Shown here: positions 8,915-15,759 of the stretch, in pieces
How the letters are laid out: every line of letters starts with the position of its first letter
How positions within the stretch are numbered: the stretch's first letter is position 1
DNA from: an uncultured Aquimarina sp.
Lineage (GTDB): Bacteria; Bacteroidota; Bacteroidia; Flavobacteriales; Flavobacteriaceae
NCBI RefSeq assembly: GCF_947495315.1
Contig: NZ_CANLYD010000001.1
Coordinates: 248,001 to 312,000, forward strand
Length of the DNA stretch: 64,000 bases
Reading direction: 5' to 3'
Program-made: the position numbers and the translations under genes
Notes under the pieces: generated by a model
Seen by the model: only the letters and a program-made list of their open reading frames with translations
Database searches by the model: none
What the model was told of the DNA's origin: nothing

Positions 8915-9793
8915 TTATTCGGATTTACCTAAAGAGTCAATCTGTTCTAAAGTTCCTGTATGATGTTTTCTTTCATTTAGATTGAAATAAATGAATGCAC
9001 TGGAAATTGCGGTAAAGAGGTATATAATTATATATTGTATTACCGATGCTATTGTGTTTAATACAATAAATACCCAGTCAAACATACTTGAAGGATCCGA
9101 AAAAGATCCTTCTGTTGCTGCTGTAAATGTTTTAAAGAATGTATACATTATTGCCGGGATGGAAAATATCATACTAATAATGTATGATAATATTCCGATA
9201 ACAAGCAGTGTAGCAAAAGTGATCCACCACTCGTTTTTTACTAATTCAAAACTTTCACCAATAGCATCAAACACACCTGATTTACGAAAAATAAGTATAG
9301 GAAAAACAAGACTTAGAGGCACATATAAGTATATTCCTGGTATGACACATAATGCAAATCCTACTATAGTCATTATTGATGAAATAATAGCAAGTCCTAT
9401 AATACTTCCTAAATCCTTTTTTACACCATCAACAACAGTTTCTTGATTAATTACACCTACGTTATCAATATATACTTTTATGTAGTGCAAAACAGTCCCA
9501 AAAACTAATCCATAAAAAAGTAATACCGTCATTAGCATGACCAATGCAGCTATTATTATTCCTCCAGAATTAAATATTTGTGAATTCCCTCCAATATTAA
9601 AAGGATCCATAATATGAGAGGATGCGTAGGTATAATAGCCTATAGCAAGAAGCATTACAATAAAGACAATGCCAGATGTTTTAACTAAAACGGAAAATAG
9701 TGGTTTAATGTTAGTTCTTAAAAATGCAAAAACATCTGTAAGAATCTCTCCTAGTTCTCTCTTCTTTTTAAATTCTATATAATTATTGTTCAT
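8915..9793 (-). CDS. Polytopic membrane protein of the MoxR block
   Basis: 292 residues with about six hydrophobic helices separated by short loops. The N-terminus (IEFKKKRELGEILTDVFAFL) is cytoplasmic and charged. The pattern and position match the multi-helix protein (glycerophosphodiester phosphodiesterase membrane-domain or DUF4013-like) usually found between SpoIIM-like and DUF4129 genes in Bacteroidota. No catalytic motif is visible. Its start overlaps the end of the SpoIIM-like gene by 11 bp. Confidence 0.7.
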   Translation of the reverse strand: MNNNYIEFKKKRELGEILTDVFAFLRTNIKPLFSVLVKTSGIVFIVMLLAIGYYTYASSHIMDPFNIGGNSQIFNSGGIIIAALVMLMTVLLFYGLVFGTVLHYIKVYIDNVGVINQETVVDGVKKDLGSIIGLAIISSIMTIVGFALCVIPGIYLYVPLSLVFPILIFRKSGVFDAIGESFELVKNEWWITFATLLVIGILSYIISMIFSIPAIMYTFFKTFTAATEGSFSDPSSMFDWVFIVLNTIASVIQYIIIYLFTAISSAFIYFNLNERKHHTGTLEQIDSLGKSE

Positions 9794-10754
9794 CTGTCAA
9801 AATTGATTTTTTATATAATTGTCTGGGATATATAACGTAATAGAATAGAATTAAACTTAAAGATCCCATTATAATAAAAATAGCCAGCCAATCTGGCATT
9901 TCTGTATGTCGAGTTACAAAACCTTCTAAGAAACCTGCAATAATAAAGAAAGGAACTGTACTTATCACTATTTTTAATCCTGCTTTAACACCTCTAACAA
10001 AAGAAGTAAGACGTGTATATGTTTTTGGGAATAAAATAGAATTACCGACTACTAATCCTGCACATCCTGCAATAATAATAACCGAAATTTCTATAGTTCC
10101 GTGTATCCAAATAGTTCTGGCACTTTCCCAGAGTAATCCTTTTTCATAAAAGAAGTATTGAAAAGCACCTAACATAATAAAGTTTTGCATAAGCATAAAA
10201 ATAGTGCCAATTCCTAACATGATGCCTAATATGAAACAGTTTAAAGCTACTCTGATGTTGTTTATAGTAATCCCAAGAAACATATTAGTCTCTTCCATTT
10301 TCTTATATACAGCCATGGGATCATCATTCTCAATATTTTCTAATGTCATATTCACATAACCATCTCCTAGAATAGATCTAACAAATGCTCCATCCGTAGC
10401 AGAAGAATAAACTCCTATAGCAGTAAAAAGTGCTGAAATTAAAAATGCAATAAGAAGCTGTCGCTGATATTTATAAAACTCTAAAGGAAATTCTTTTACC
10501 CAAAAGGAATAAAATCGATTTTTCTTTTCTTTTTTTGTTTTATAGATTTTTTGATGTGCGTTAGAAGCAAGTCCGTTTAAGTAGCTGAATGTTTGGCTAT
10601 TAGGGTAGAAAGTTCTCGCGTAACTTAAATGATCAGTGATCTCAATATATAAACTGGAAAGCTCATCTGGAGTTATTTGTGCATTATTAAGCAGAACACT
10701 TTCAAATTTTAACCATTTATCTTTATTTTGCTTCACAAAAGCCGCCTCACGCAT
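9783..10754 (-). CDS. Stage II sporulation protein M-like membrane protein
   Basis: 323 residues. A cytoplasmic helical N-terminus (residues 1-95) precedes about five transmembrane helices. The family core is visible as NNIRVALNCFILGIMLGIGT, followed by an IWIHGTIEISVIIIAGCAGL segment. This organism group does not sporulate; SpoIIM-like proteins occur widely next to RDD and MoxR genes and are thought to shape envelope processes. It is the first gene of the minus-strand MoxR run, and only 36 bp separate its start from the divergent RDD gene, so the two promoters must share or overlap that space. Confidence 0.85.
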   Translation of the reverse strand: MREAAFVKQNKDKWLKFESVLLNNAQITPDELSSLYIEITDHLSYARTFYPNSQTFSYLNGLASNAHQKIYKTKKEKKNRFYSFWVKEFPLEFYKYQRQLLIAFLISALFTAIGVYSSATDGAFVRSILGDGYVNMTLENIENDDPMAVYKKMEETNMFLGITINNIRVALNCFILGIMLGIGTIFMLMQNFIMLGAFQYFFYEKGLLWESARTIWIHGTIEISVIIIAGCAGLVVGNSILFPKTYTRLTSFVRGVKAGLKIVISTVPFFIIAGFLEGFVTRHTEMPDWLAIFIIMGSLSLILFYYVIYPRQLYKKSILTDEQ

Positions 10755-10790
10755 GGATCAAAAATTAGGAGCTTCAAAGAAACATAATTA

Positions 10791-11507
10791 ATGGATAATT
10801 TTCAAATAGAAACTGCTCAAAATGTAAGTATACAGCAAAATGCAGCTGGAATAGGAGAAAGGATCTTGGCATACTTGATCGATCTCTTGATTATTATAGC
10901 CTATTTTATCGTTGCGCTTTTTTTTATAGGAGCTTTGGACTTGGATGTCGGAGATCAATGGGCATTTTGGTTGATAATAGGACTTCCTCCTTTTCTTTAC
11001 TTTTTATTATGGGAAACTTTTTGGGACGGAAAAACTCCTGGAAAGGCTACTATGAAGCTTAGAGTTGTAAGATTAGATGGTTCCAGACCTGCTTTTTCGG
11101 GTTACCTTATTAGATGGTTACTTAGACTGATTGATATTACTTTAGCATCTGGAGGAATTGCTGTGGTGGCAATTCTTTTTAAAGGAACCGGACAACGACT
11201 TGGTGATATGGCTGCCGGAACTACGGTAATAAGTGAGAAACAAAAAGTTAGATTTCATCAAACGATTTTAGTAGATATTCCTGAGGATTATAAACCAGTA
11301 TATCCACAAGTTACTGTTTTTAGTGACATGGAGATGCGCAAAATAAAAGGTATTTATCAAGATGCTAGAAGAAATGGGAACCATAACATCATTTTACAAC
11401 TCTCTAATAAGGTAAGTGGTCTTATGCAAATTACGCCTCAAGAAAAGCCAGTACAATTTCTTTCGAAGGTATTAGAAGATTATAATTATTATACGCAGAA
11501 ACTTTGA
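10791..11507 (+). CDS. RDD family membrane protein
   Basis: 238 residues. The RDD domain shows the Arg/Asp pattern (GERILAYLIDLLIIIAYF), a second helix in FWLIIGLPPFLYFLLWETFW, the GKTPGKATMKLRVV loop and a third helix containing LIRWLLRLIDITLASGG. A cytoplasmic tail of about 85 residues follows. RDD proteins are of uncertain function (some act in ion exchange). It diverges from the MoxR/SpoIIM run, an arrangement that is widely conserved in Bacteroidota. Confidence 0.88.
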   Translation: MDNFQIETAQNVSIQQNAAGIGERILAYLIDLLIIIAYFIVALFFIGALDLDVGDQWAFWLIIGLPPFLYFLLWETFWDGKTPGKATMKLRVVRLDGSRPAFSGYLIRWLLRLIDITLASGGIAVVAILFKGTGQRLGDMAAGTTVISEKQKVRFHQTILVDIPEDYKPVYPQVTVFSDMEMRKIKGIYQDARRNGNHNIILQLSNKVSGLMQITPQEKPVQFLSKVLEDYNYYTQKL

Positions 11508-11655
11508 TTTGGAGGGTTAGTATTTGAGTTAGTGAGTAAATGTTTTTTATAAATTTAACTTTAAGCTAAAACTTAATAATTACATCGCTAAATCTATTAA
11601 AAGTCGAGATTTAATATTTCTGACTTTTCTAACTCAGATGTATTTTGTAGTTTCC

Positions 11656-11718
11656 CTCAAACCTCAAACCTCAAACCTCAAACCTCAAACCTCAAACCTC
11701 AAACCTCAAACCTCAAAC
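11656..11718. repeat. Tandem repeat, nine perfect copies of a 7-bp unit
   Basis: The unit CTCAAAC is repeated nine times without mismatch, ending exactly at the stop codon (TAG, 11719-11721) of the cyclophilin gene on the other strand. Seven is not a multiple of three and the array is not part of a recognised coding frame. Copy number is expected to be variable by slippage. Confidence 0.95.
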
Positions 11719-12477
11719 CTATTTAATCACCTCTGCTTTAATAAAGATATTTTCTTTTGGCCATTCACTGCCATCTACAGGTACATTGGATATTTTATCA
11801 GCTACATTCATTCCTTTTACTACCTTACCAAATATGGTATGTTCTCCATCTAGATGATGAGCTCCTTGTTTTGCAATGACAATAAAAAATTCATAGGGAG
11901 TAGAACGATTAGAAGGATTATTGACCCATTGTTTTGACAAGGCTACAGATCCACGATTGTGTTTAAGGCCTTTAATAGGTTCATGTGGCACAGTATAATC
12001 TCCAATATCATGACGTTTCTGAGCCATTTGATTACGATCACTATTTCCACCTTGAATCACGAATCCTTTGGCTACTCGATAAAAAAAGGTTTCATCAAAA
12101 TATTTTTGTTTTACTAGGTAAATAAAGTTAGCCCTATGTAATGGAGATTCTTTATAAAGTTGAATATGGATATCTCCAAATTTAGTATTGATACGCACTA
12201 ATGTTTCAGGATTTTCCTTACCATATTGGAGTAAGAAGCTCTTCATGTTTTTGTTAGTAAGCTTAAAAGGTTCATCCTCCGAAACAGAAGTGTCTTCAGT
12301 TTTTCCTTTTATTTCCGTTTTTAGTGTATCATTCTGGGAACCAGATTTTTCTGTAGAAATAGGCTGTTCGTTTTCGATAACGCGCTGCTTAGTTTTTTTA
12401 GATTGTGTATCTTCACAACTACAGAAGCTAAAAAAAGCAATACAACTACACACTAAAATTACTCTGTTAAATGACAT
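11719..12477 (-). CDS. Cyclophilin-type peptidyl-prolyl isomerase, lipoprotein
   Basis: 252 residues. A lipoprotein signal with lipobox FCSC (cysteine near residue 21) precedes a polar linker of about 70 residues. The cyclophilin domain spans roughly 90-250 with characteristic FFYRVAKGFVIQGGNSDRN, SVALSKQ and HTIFGKVVKGMNVADKI; the catalytic-type Arg is in FYRV. It should assist folding of exported proteins in the periplasm. Its start codon overlaps that of the divergent Nudix gene, and its stop touches the 7-bp tandem repeat. Confidence 0.9.
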   Translation of the reverse strand: MSFNRVILVCSCIAFFSFCSCEDTQSKKTKQRVIENEQPISTEKSGSQNDTLKTEIKGKTEDTSVSEDEPFKLTNKNMKSFLLQYGKENPETLVRINTKFGDIHIQLYKESPLHRANFIYLVKQKYFDETFFYRVAKGFVIQGGNSDRNQMAQKRHDIGDYTVPHEPIKGLKHNRGSVALSKQWVNNPSNRSTPYEFFIVIAKQGAHHLDGEHTIFGKVVKGMNVADKISNVPVDGSEWPKENIFIKAEVIK

Positions 12478-13115
12478 TCGAAACGTTTAAAAGTTTGATT
12501 CCAAAAATACAGAAAATGTCAGTACCTGGAGAATCTTCTCATTTTATTATGGCTCCCGAGATGAGAATGCAAGAGCTTTATAAACTTAAAATAGAAGAAA
12601 AAAATCCCAGAAATGCAGCTGTACTCATGCTTTTCTATCCTAAAGAACATCATACGCATCTGGCATTAATACTACGTCCTACCTATGAAGGCGTACATTC
12701 TGGTCAAGTTGCGTTGCCAGGTGGTAAAGTAGAAGAATTTGATAAAAGTTATGAATCTGCGGCGTTAAGAGAAACTTGGGAGGAAATAGGAGTGAAGTCT
12801 GATTCCGTGGATGTATTGAAGCAGCTTACCAAAGTGTATATTCCTCCATCTAATTTTTGGGTACATCCTTTTCTTGGTGTAACTCATAAAACACCTAATT
12901 TTATTCGTCAAGAGGAAGAAGTAGCAGAAGTTATTGAGGTTCCACTAGAACAATTGTTAGATGAAAACCGAGTAATTTCTAAAAAATTATCAACTTCTTA
13001 CGCCGAAAATATCGAAGTACCATCCTTTGAATTAAATGGTTACGTAGTTTGGGGAGCAACTGCAATGATGCTTAGTGAACTTAAAGTACACTTAAAATCT
13101 GCGTTGGAGGCATGA
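12471..13115 (+). CDS. Nudix hydrolase, CoA pyrophosphatase type
   Basis: 214 residues. The CoA-type (UPF0035) signature precedes the Nudix box: LILRPTYEGVHSGQVALPGG, followed by a box ending in RETWEEIGV. The glutamate of the canonical Gx5Ex7 part is not at its usual place, as in other CoA-type Nudix enzymes. The likely reaction is hydrolysis of CoA or acyl-CoA to phosphopantetheine and 3',5'-ADP. The ATG overlaps the opposite start codon of the cyclophilin gene; an internal ATG at 12516 would truncate a conserved N-terminus, so the longer form is kept. Confidence 0.85.
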   Translation: MTFETFKSLIPKIQKMSVPGESSHFIMAPEMRMQELYKLKIEEKNPRNAAVLMLFYPKEHHTHLALILRPTYEGVHSGQVALPGGKVEEFDKSYESAALRETWEEIGVKSDSVDVLKQLTKVYIPPSNFWVHPFLGVTHKTPNFIRQEEEVAEVIEVPLEQLLDENRVISKKLSTSYAENIEVPSFELNGYVVWGATAMMLSELKVHLKSALEA

Positions 13116-13282
13116 TTTTGTATATTTGGCTCCCATTTTCTTCTTAATATTTAGAAGAATTTAACTGAATTGTTATCTATTATTTAATTAATTGTAATTA
13201 GTTTTAAGTGAAACTAGTTGATAGTCAGATGTTATTGTCTGTTTTGTTAAATAAGAGAGACGCTGATAAATTAAAATTATTT

Positions 13283-14086
13283 ATGGGATTATTTAAAAGA
13301 AATCCTTTTGGTCATATATTATTTCTGAAAAAATGGCTCATAAGAATTATGGGTTCTATGACGCATAGACGTTATAGAGGTTTTAATGAATTACAAATAG
13401 AAGGAAGTGAAATTTTTAAGGATCTTCCTGATACTAATGTGCTATTTGTTTCTAATCATCAAACGTATTTTGCAGATGTAGTGGCGATGTTTCATGTTTT
13501 TAATGCAAGTTTAAGCGGACGTACAGATTCTATAAAAAATATAGGGTATTTATGGAAGCCTAAATTAAATTTATACTATGTGGCGGCCAAGGAAACGATG
13601 AACGCTGGTTTGTTAGCAAAAATATTAGCATATGCTGGTGCTATTACAGTAGAAAGAACCTGGCGAGATAAAGGTCAGGATGTTAATCGTCAGGTAAAGA
13701 TGAGTGACATTACTAATATCAAAAGAGCCTTAGAAGATGGATGGGTAATTACATTTCCACAAGGAACTACTAAACCATTTAAGCCTATCCGTAAAGGAAC
13801 TGCACATATTATTAGACAATATAAACCTATTGTGATTCCTATCGTAATAGATGGATTCAGAAGATCTTTTGATAAAAAAGGGATTAGAATCAAAAAGCGC
13901 GGTATCTTACAGTCAATGGTTATTAAGGAACCATTACAGTTTGATTACGAAAATGATTCTATAGATGATATCGTTGGTAAATTAGAGTTCGCAATTGAGC
14001 AACATTCTTCTTTCCTTAAAGTAATTCCTCAAGAAGAATTAGATGCAGAAGAAGAGTTGAATAAAAAAAGACGTTGGGAATATTAG
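13283..14086 (+). CDS. 1-acylglycerol-3-phosphate acyltransferase-like protein (PlsC superfamily)
   Basis: 267 residues from the ATG at 13283 (MGLFKRNPFGH); the frame is open to a GTG at 13208, but the added residues do not look conserved. The lysophospholipid acyltransferase fold is evident: block I is VSNHQTYFADVV and block III is ITFPQGTTKPFKP. Both deviate from the canonical forms: the His-to-Asp spacing is five residues rather than four, and the usual FPEGTR is FPQGTT. The expected role is acylation of a lysophospholipid or a related lipid at the inner membrane, but the substrate cannot be stated. Confidence 0.78.
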   Translation: MGLFKRNPFGHILFLKKWLIRIMGSMTHRRYRGFNELQIEGSEIFKDLPDTNVLFVSNHQTYFADVVAMFHVFNASLSGRTDSIKNIGYLWKPKLNLYYVAAKETMNAGLLAKILAYAGAITVERTWRDKGQDVNRQVKMSDITNIKRALEDGWVITFPQGTTKPFKPIRKGTAHIIRQYKPIVIPIVIDGFRRSFDKKGIRIKKRGILQSMVIKEPLQFDYENDSIDDIVGKLEFAIEQHSSFLKVIPQEELDAEEELNKKRRWEY

Positions 14087-14146
14087 ATATTCCTGTATTC
14101 AAGCTATAACTTGATATTTTATTTTCAGTAAAGTATTAGGGATAAG

Positions 14147-14180
14147 AAAAGCCAAAAAATCATTAGTTTTTTTGGCTTTT
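14147..14180. terminator. Terminator between convergent genes
   Basis: A near-perfect stem of AAAAGCCAAAAAA with TTTTTTGGCTTTT around a short loop, lying between the acyltransferase stop and the stop of the first leader-peptide gene; it can serve both strands. Confidence 0.8.
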
Positions 14181-14212
14181 CTATGTTAACTTAATACGTA
14201 TGAAAAAAACAA

Positions 14213-14395
14213 TTACATGATTTGGCAATATCCCCAATGACAAAAGAATTCTTCATACTCATAACCTGGAATTCCATTTAAAGAAAGACAATCCGCATGA
14301 TTCCTACACTGCATACCTGTGTTACCTCCATTAATAGTTTTTTGCTCCTTTTTGTTTAAAACTTGAGCCCCTTTTAATTGCATTAATTTTTTCAT
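14213..14395 (-). CDS. Double-glycine leader peptide, four-cysteine core (bacteriocin-like)
   Basis: 60 residues. The leader MQLKGAQVLNKKEQKTINGG (from residue 5) has the charged helix and GG cleavage site seen in Bacteroidota natural-product precursors of the ComC/double-glycine type. Cleavage would release a core of about 36 residues starting NTGMQC, with cysteines spaced C-x5-C-x15-C-x4-C, which can form two disulphides. The C-x5-C...C-x4-C order is reminiscent of small defensin or nodule cysteine-rich peptides, but length and spacing alone do not prove homology. No C39 peptidase-transporter or modifying enzyme is present in the window. Related leaders occur in the next two genes. Confidence 0.75.
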   Translation of the reverse strand: MKKLMQLKGAQVLNKKEQKTINGGNTGMQCRNHADCLSLNGIPGYEYEEFFCHWGYCQIM

Positions 14396-14526
14396 TTTTT
14401 TAGAAATTACTTGATTTTATTGTTGTAGCAAGCATTTAAAGACAGTTGCTATTTTCTGTCTGTTTTGGCTAAGAATCTTCTTTATTTTTTAACGTGGGCT
14501 TAAACCTTATAATTAGGATATTGAGT

Positions 14527-14612
14527 TTCCTCTCCTTAGGGAGAGGATTAAGGTGAGGGTGTTCATTATTAAAAACCCTCATCCTAGCCTTCTCCCTTAG
14601 GGAGAAGGAACT
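14527..14612. repeat. Pair of REP-like palindromes (BIME-like element)
   Basis: Two short palindromes in opposite orientation: CCTCTCCTTAGGGAGAGG at 14529-14546 and CCTTCTCCCTTAGGGAGAAGG near 14588-14609. The inner arms GGTGAGGG and CCCTCATCC also pair. The layout matches bacterial interspersed mosaic elements. It occupies the 313-bp gap between two leader-peptide genes, which otherwise holds only their 5' and 3' flanks. Its GC content is higher than the surroundings. Confidence 0.75.
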
Positions 14613-14674
14613 AATCAAGTTTATAAAAAACTGATTATCCAATAAATTTTAAGTCGAACTCACGTTTTTTCCTT

Positions 14675-14701
14675 AAAAAGACGCTCTAAATGGCGCTTTT
14701 T
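14675..14701 (-). terminator. Terminator of the six-cysteine peptide gene
   Basis: Stem AAAAAG-CGC with GCG-CTTTTT (one bulged A) around an 8-nt loop, directly downstream of the stop at 14709 on the minus strand. Confidence 0.6.
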
Positions 14702-14708
14702 GAACTGT

Positions 14709-14909
14709 TTAATTAAACGAACAAATAGAAAGTGTAACAACGTTTCCGTTGATTATTCTTTCTACTCCGCAACTTCCAGAACAACAATCGCTGTCATCGA
14801 TACATCTTCTGGCTACGTTCTGGCATCCATAAGTTCCTCCATGAATTGATTTTTGATGGTTCTTTTTAAGTATTGTTACTCCGTTTACTTTTAGAATTTT
14901 TTGAATCAT
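14709..14909 (-). CDS. Double-glycine leader peptide with knottin-like six-cysteine core
   Basis: 66 residues. The leader ILKVNGVTILKKNHQKSIHGG aligns with those of the two flanking peptide genes and ends in a GG site near residue 25. The core (about 41 residues, starting TYGC) has six cysteines spaced C-x6-C-x5-CC-x3-C-x15-C. This is the order and nearly the spacing of the inhibitor cystine knot framework (C-C-CC-C-C), with a DCCSGSC segment much like that of omega-conotoxins. The family is known for toxins and protease or channel inhibitors in eukaryotes; here the likely role is a secreted antimicrobial or signalling peptide. That role is inference: no export system is adjacent and structure is unproven. 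Confidence 0.75.
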   Translation of the reverse strand: MIQKILKVNGVTILKKNHQKSIHGGTYGCQNVARRCIDDSDCCSGSCGVERIINGNVVTLSICSFN

Positions 14910-14969
14910 TGTGTGATTTTTAGATTAGAAATGTTTTAAAAGAAGAGGTCTAAAAAATAAAATATCAAT

Positions 14970-15037
14970 GTCAAACTGAGCTTATTGAAGTTTTTATATT
15001 TTAATTTTCAAATTGTCTTCGACAGGCTCAGACTGAC
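14970..15037. repeat. REP-like inverted repeat, GTCA/CTGAG type
   Basis: Ends GTCAAACTGAGCTTATTGAAG (14970-14990) and, inverted, CTTCGACAGGCTCAGACTGAC (15017-15037); the arms match at 16 of 21 positions, with 26 AT-rich bases between. Related elements are at 20529-20644 and 32941-33030. It separates two leader-peptide genes. Confidence 0.75.
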
Positions 15038-15084
15038 CACTTCTTACTTTTAGAGCTTTTTATACAACCTCAGGGAAATCATTC

Positions 15085-15237
15085 TTAGTCTATCTGTTCG
15101 AAACAACGACCAAAAGAACAGCTTCCTGCACATAATCTAAGACACTGATCTCCGTAATACGTTCCGGCCTTAATGGTTTGCTGTTCTTTTTTGTTTAATT
15201 TACTTACCCCTTTTAATTCTAAAATGTTATTAAGCAT
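15085..15237 (-). CDS. Leader peptide with four-cysteine core, AG cleavage site
   Basis: 50 residues from the ATG at 15237; the frame is open to 15294, but only the internal ATG gives a leader matching its neighbours (ILELKGVSKLNKKEQQTIKAG). The site before the core is AG rather than GG, which peptidase-transporters of the double-glycine class often tolerate. The core, about 25 residues (TYYGDQCLRLC...), has cysteines spaced C-x3-C-x3-C-x4-C. Such tight spacing could bind a metal or form two disulphides. No function is assigned beyond a likely secreted peptide. Confidence 0.68.
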   Translation of the reverse strand: MLNNILELKGVSKLNKKEQQTIKAGTYYGDQCLRLCAGSCSFGRCFEQID

Positions 15238-15387
15238 AATGATGTGTTTTAAGTACCTACTCTGTCTTAAGGTTTTCGGCGACCCCTTTATCAAAATGTA
15301 TGAAAAATGATATCTTGATGTTGATACTAAAGTAGTAGGTAAGGAGAGGTATTAAAAAGTAAGGTTGACCATTTTGAACAAAATAGC

Positions 15388-15416
15388 CATAAAAAACCCT
15401 GCATATTGGCAGGGTT
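15388..15416 (-). terminator. Terminator of the lanthipeptide-like precursor gene
   Basis: On the minus strand, an 8-bp perfect stem (AACCCTGC with GCAGGGTT), 6-nt loop, then six T residues, 25 bases after the stop at 15441. The peptide gene is therefore a single-gene unit. Confidence 0.85.
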
Positions 15417-15440
15417 ATTAGGGTACAAAAAAATGTAATG

Positions 15441-15611
15441 CTATTCAATACCTAAAGCACAAACATTCCAAAGCTCATGGCCTAGATCGACAATGTTTGT
15501 ATTGAGTGTAAGAGTACTAGATCCTCCTTCTATTTTTTTCATGCCAGATGTGTTAATCCTAGCTATAGTTAACTTTTTTAGTTTGATTTTTTGTTTTCCG
15601 TTTTTTTTCAT
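15441..15611 (-). CDS. Putative class I lanthipeptide-like precursor, 56 residues
   Basis: A short gene opening with ATG at 15611: MKKNGKQKIKLKKLTIARIN, then TSGMKKIEGG and a core SSTLTLNTNIVDLGHELWNV ending CALGIE. The lysine-rich leader with a KKLTIARIN helix and MKKIEGG junction resembles Bacteroidota class I lanthipeptide and related precursors. The core is rich in Ser/Thr at its start and has one Cys at residue 51, so at most one thioether ring is possible. No LanB, LanC or transporter is visible in the window. It has its own terminator. The gene call is supported by leader pattern, terminator and position in the peptide island. Confidence 0.62.
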   Translation of the reverse strand: MKKNGKQKIKLKKLTIARINTSGMKKIEGGSSTLTLNTNIVDLGHELWNVCALGIE

Positions 15612-15759
15612 TTCTAAAATTATTAATAATTAGTTACATTTCTTTTAATCTTGAAAAGAGTAATCTTACGATAAGAAAAATGTATTTCGATAGAAATATA
15701 TTTTATTTTATGTACTTAGAACAATCATGCATGGCTAAATTGTTTAAAATAGTCATAGA

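Noticed and set aside
8991..9446. Plus-strand 151-codon frame opposite the membrane protein of the MoxR block
   Set aside because: Antisense shadow; the minus-strand frame has transmembrane helices and operon spacing, while this one has neither.
11656..11718. Considered as a CRISPR-like or telomere-like array
   Set aside because: The unit is 7 bp with no spacers and no cas genes; it is a simple tandem repeat.
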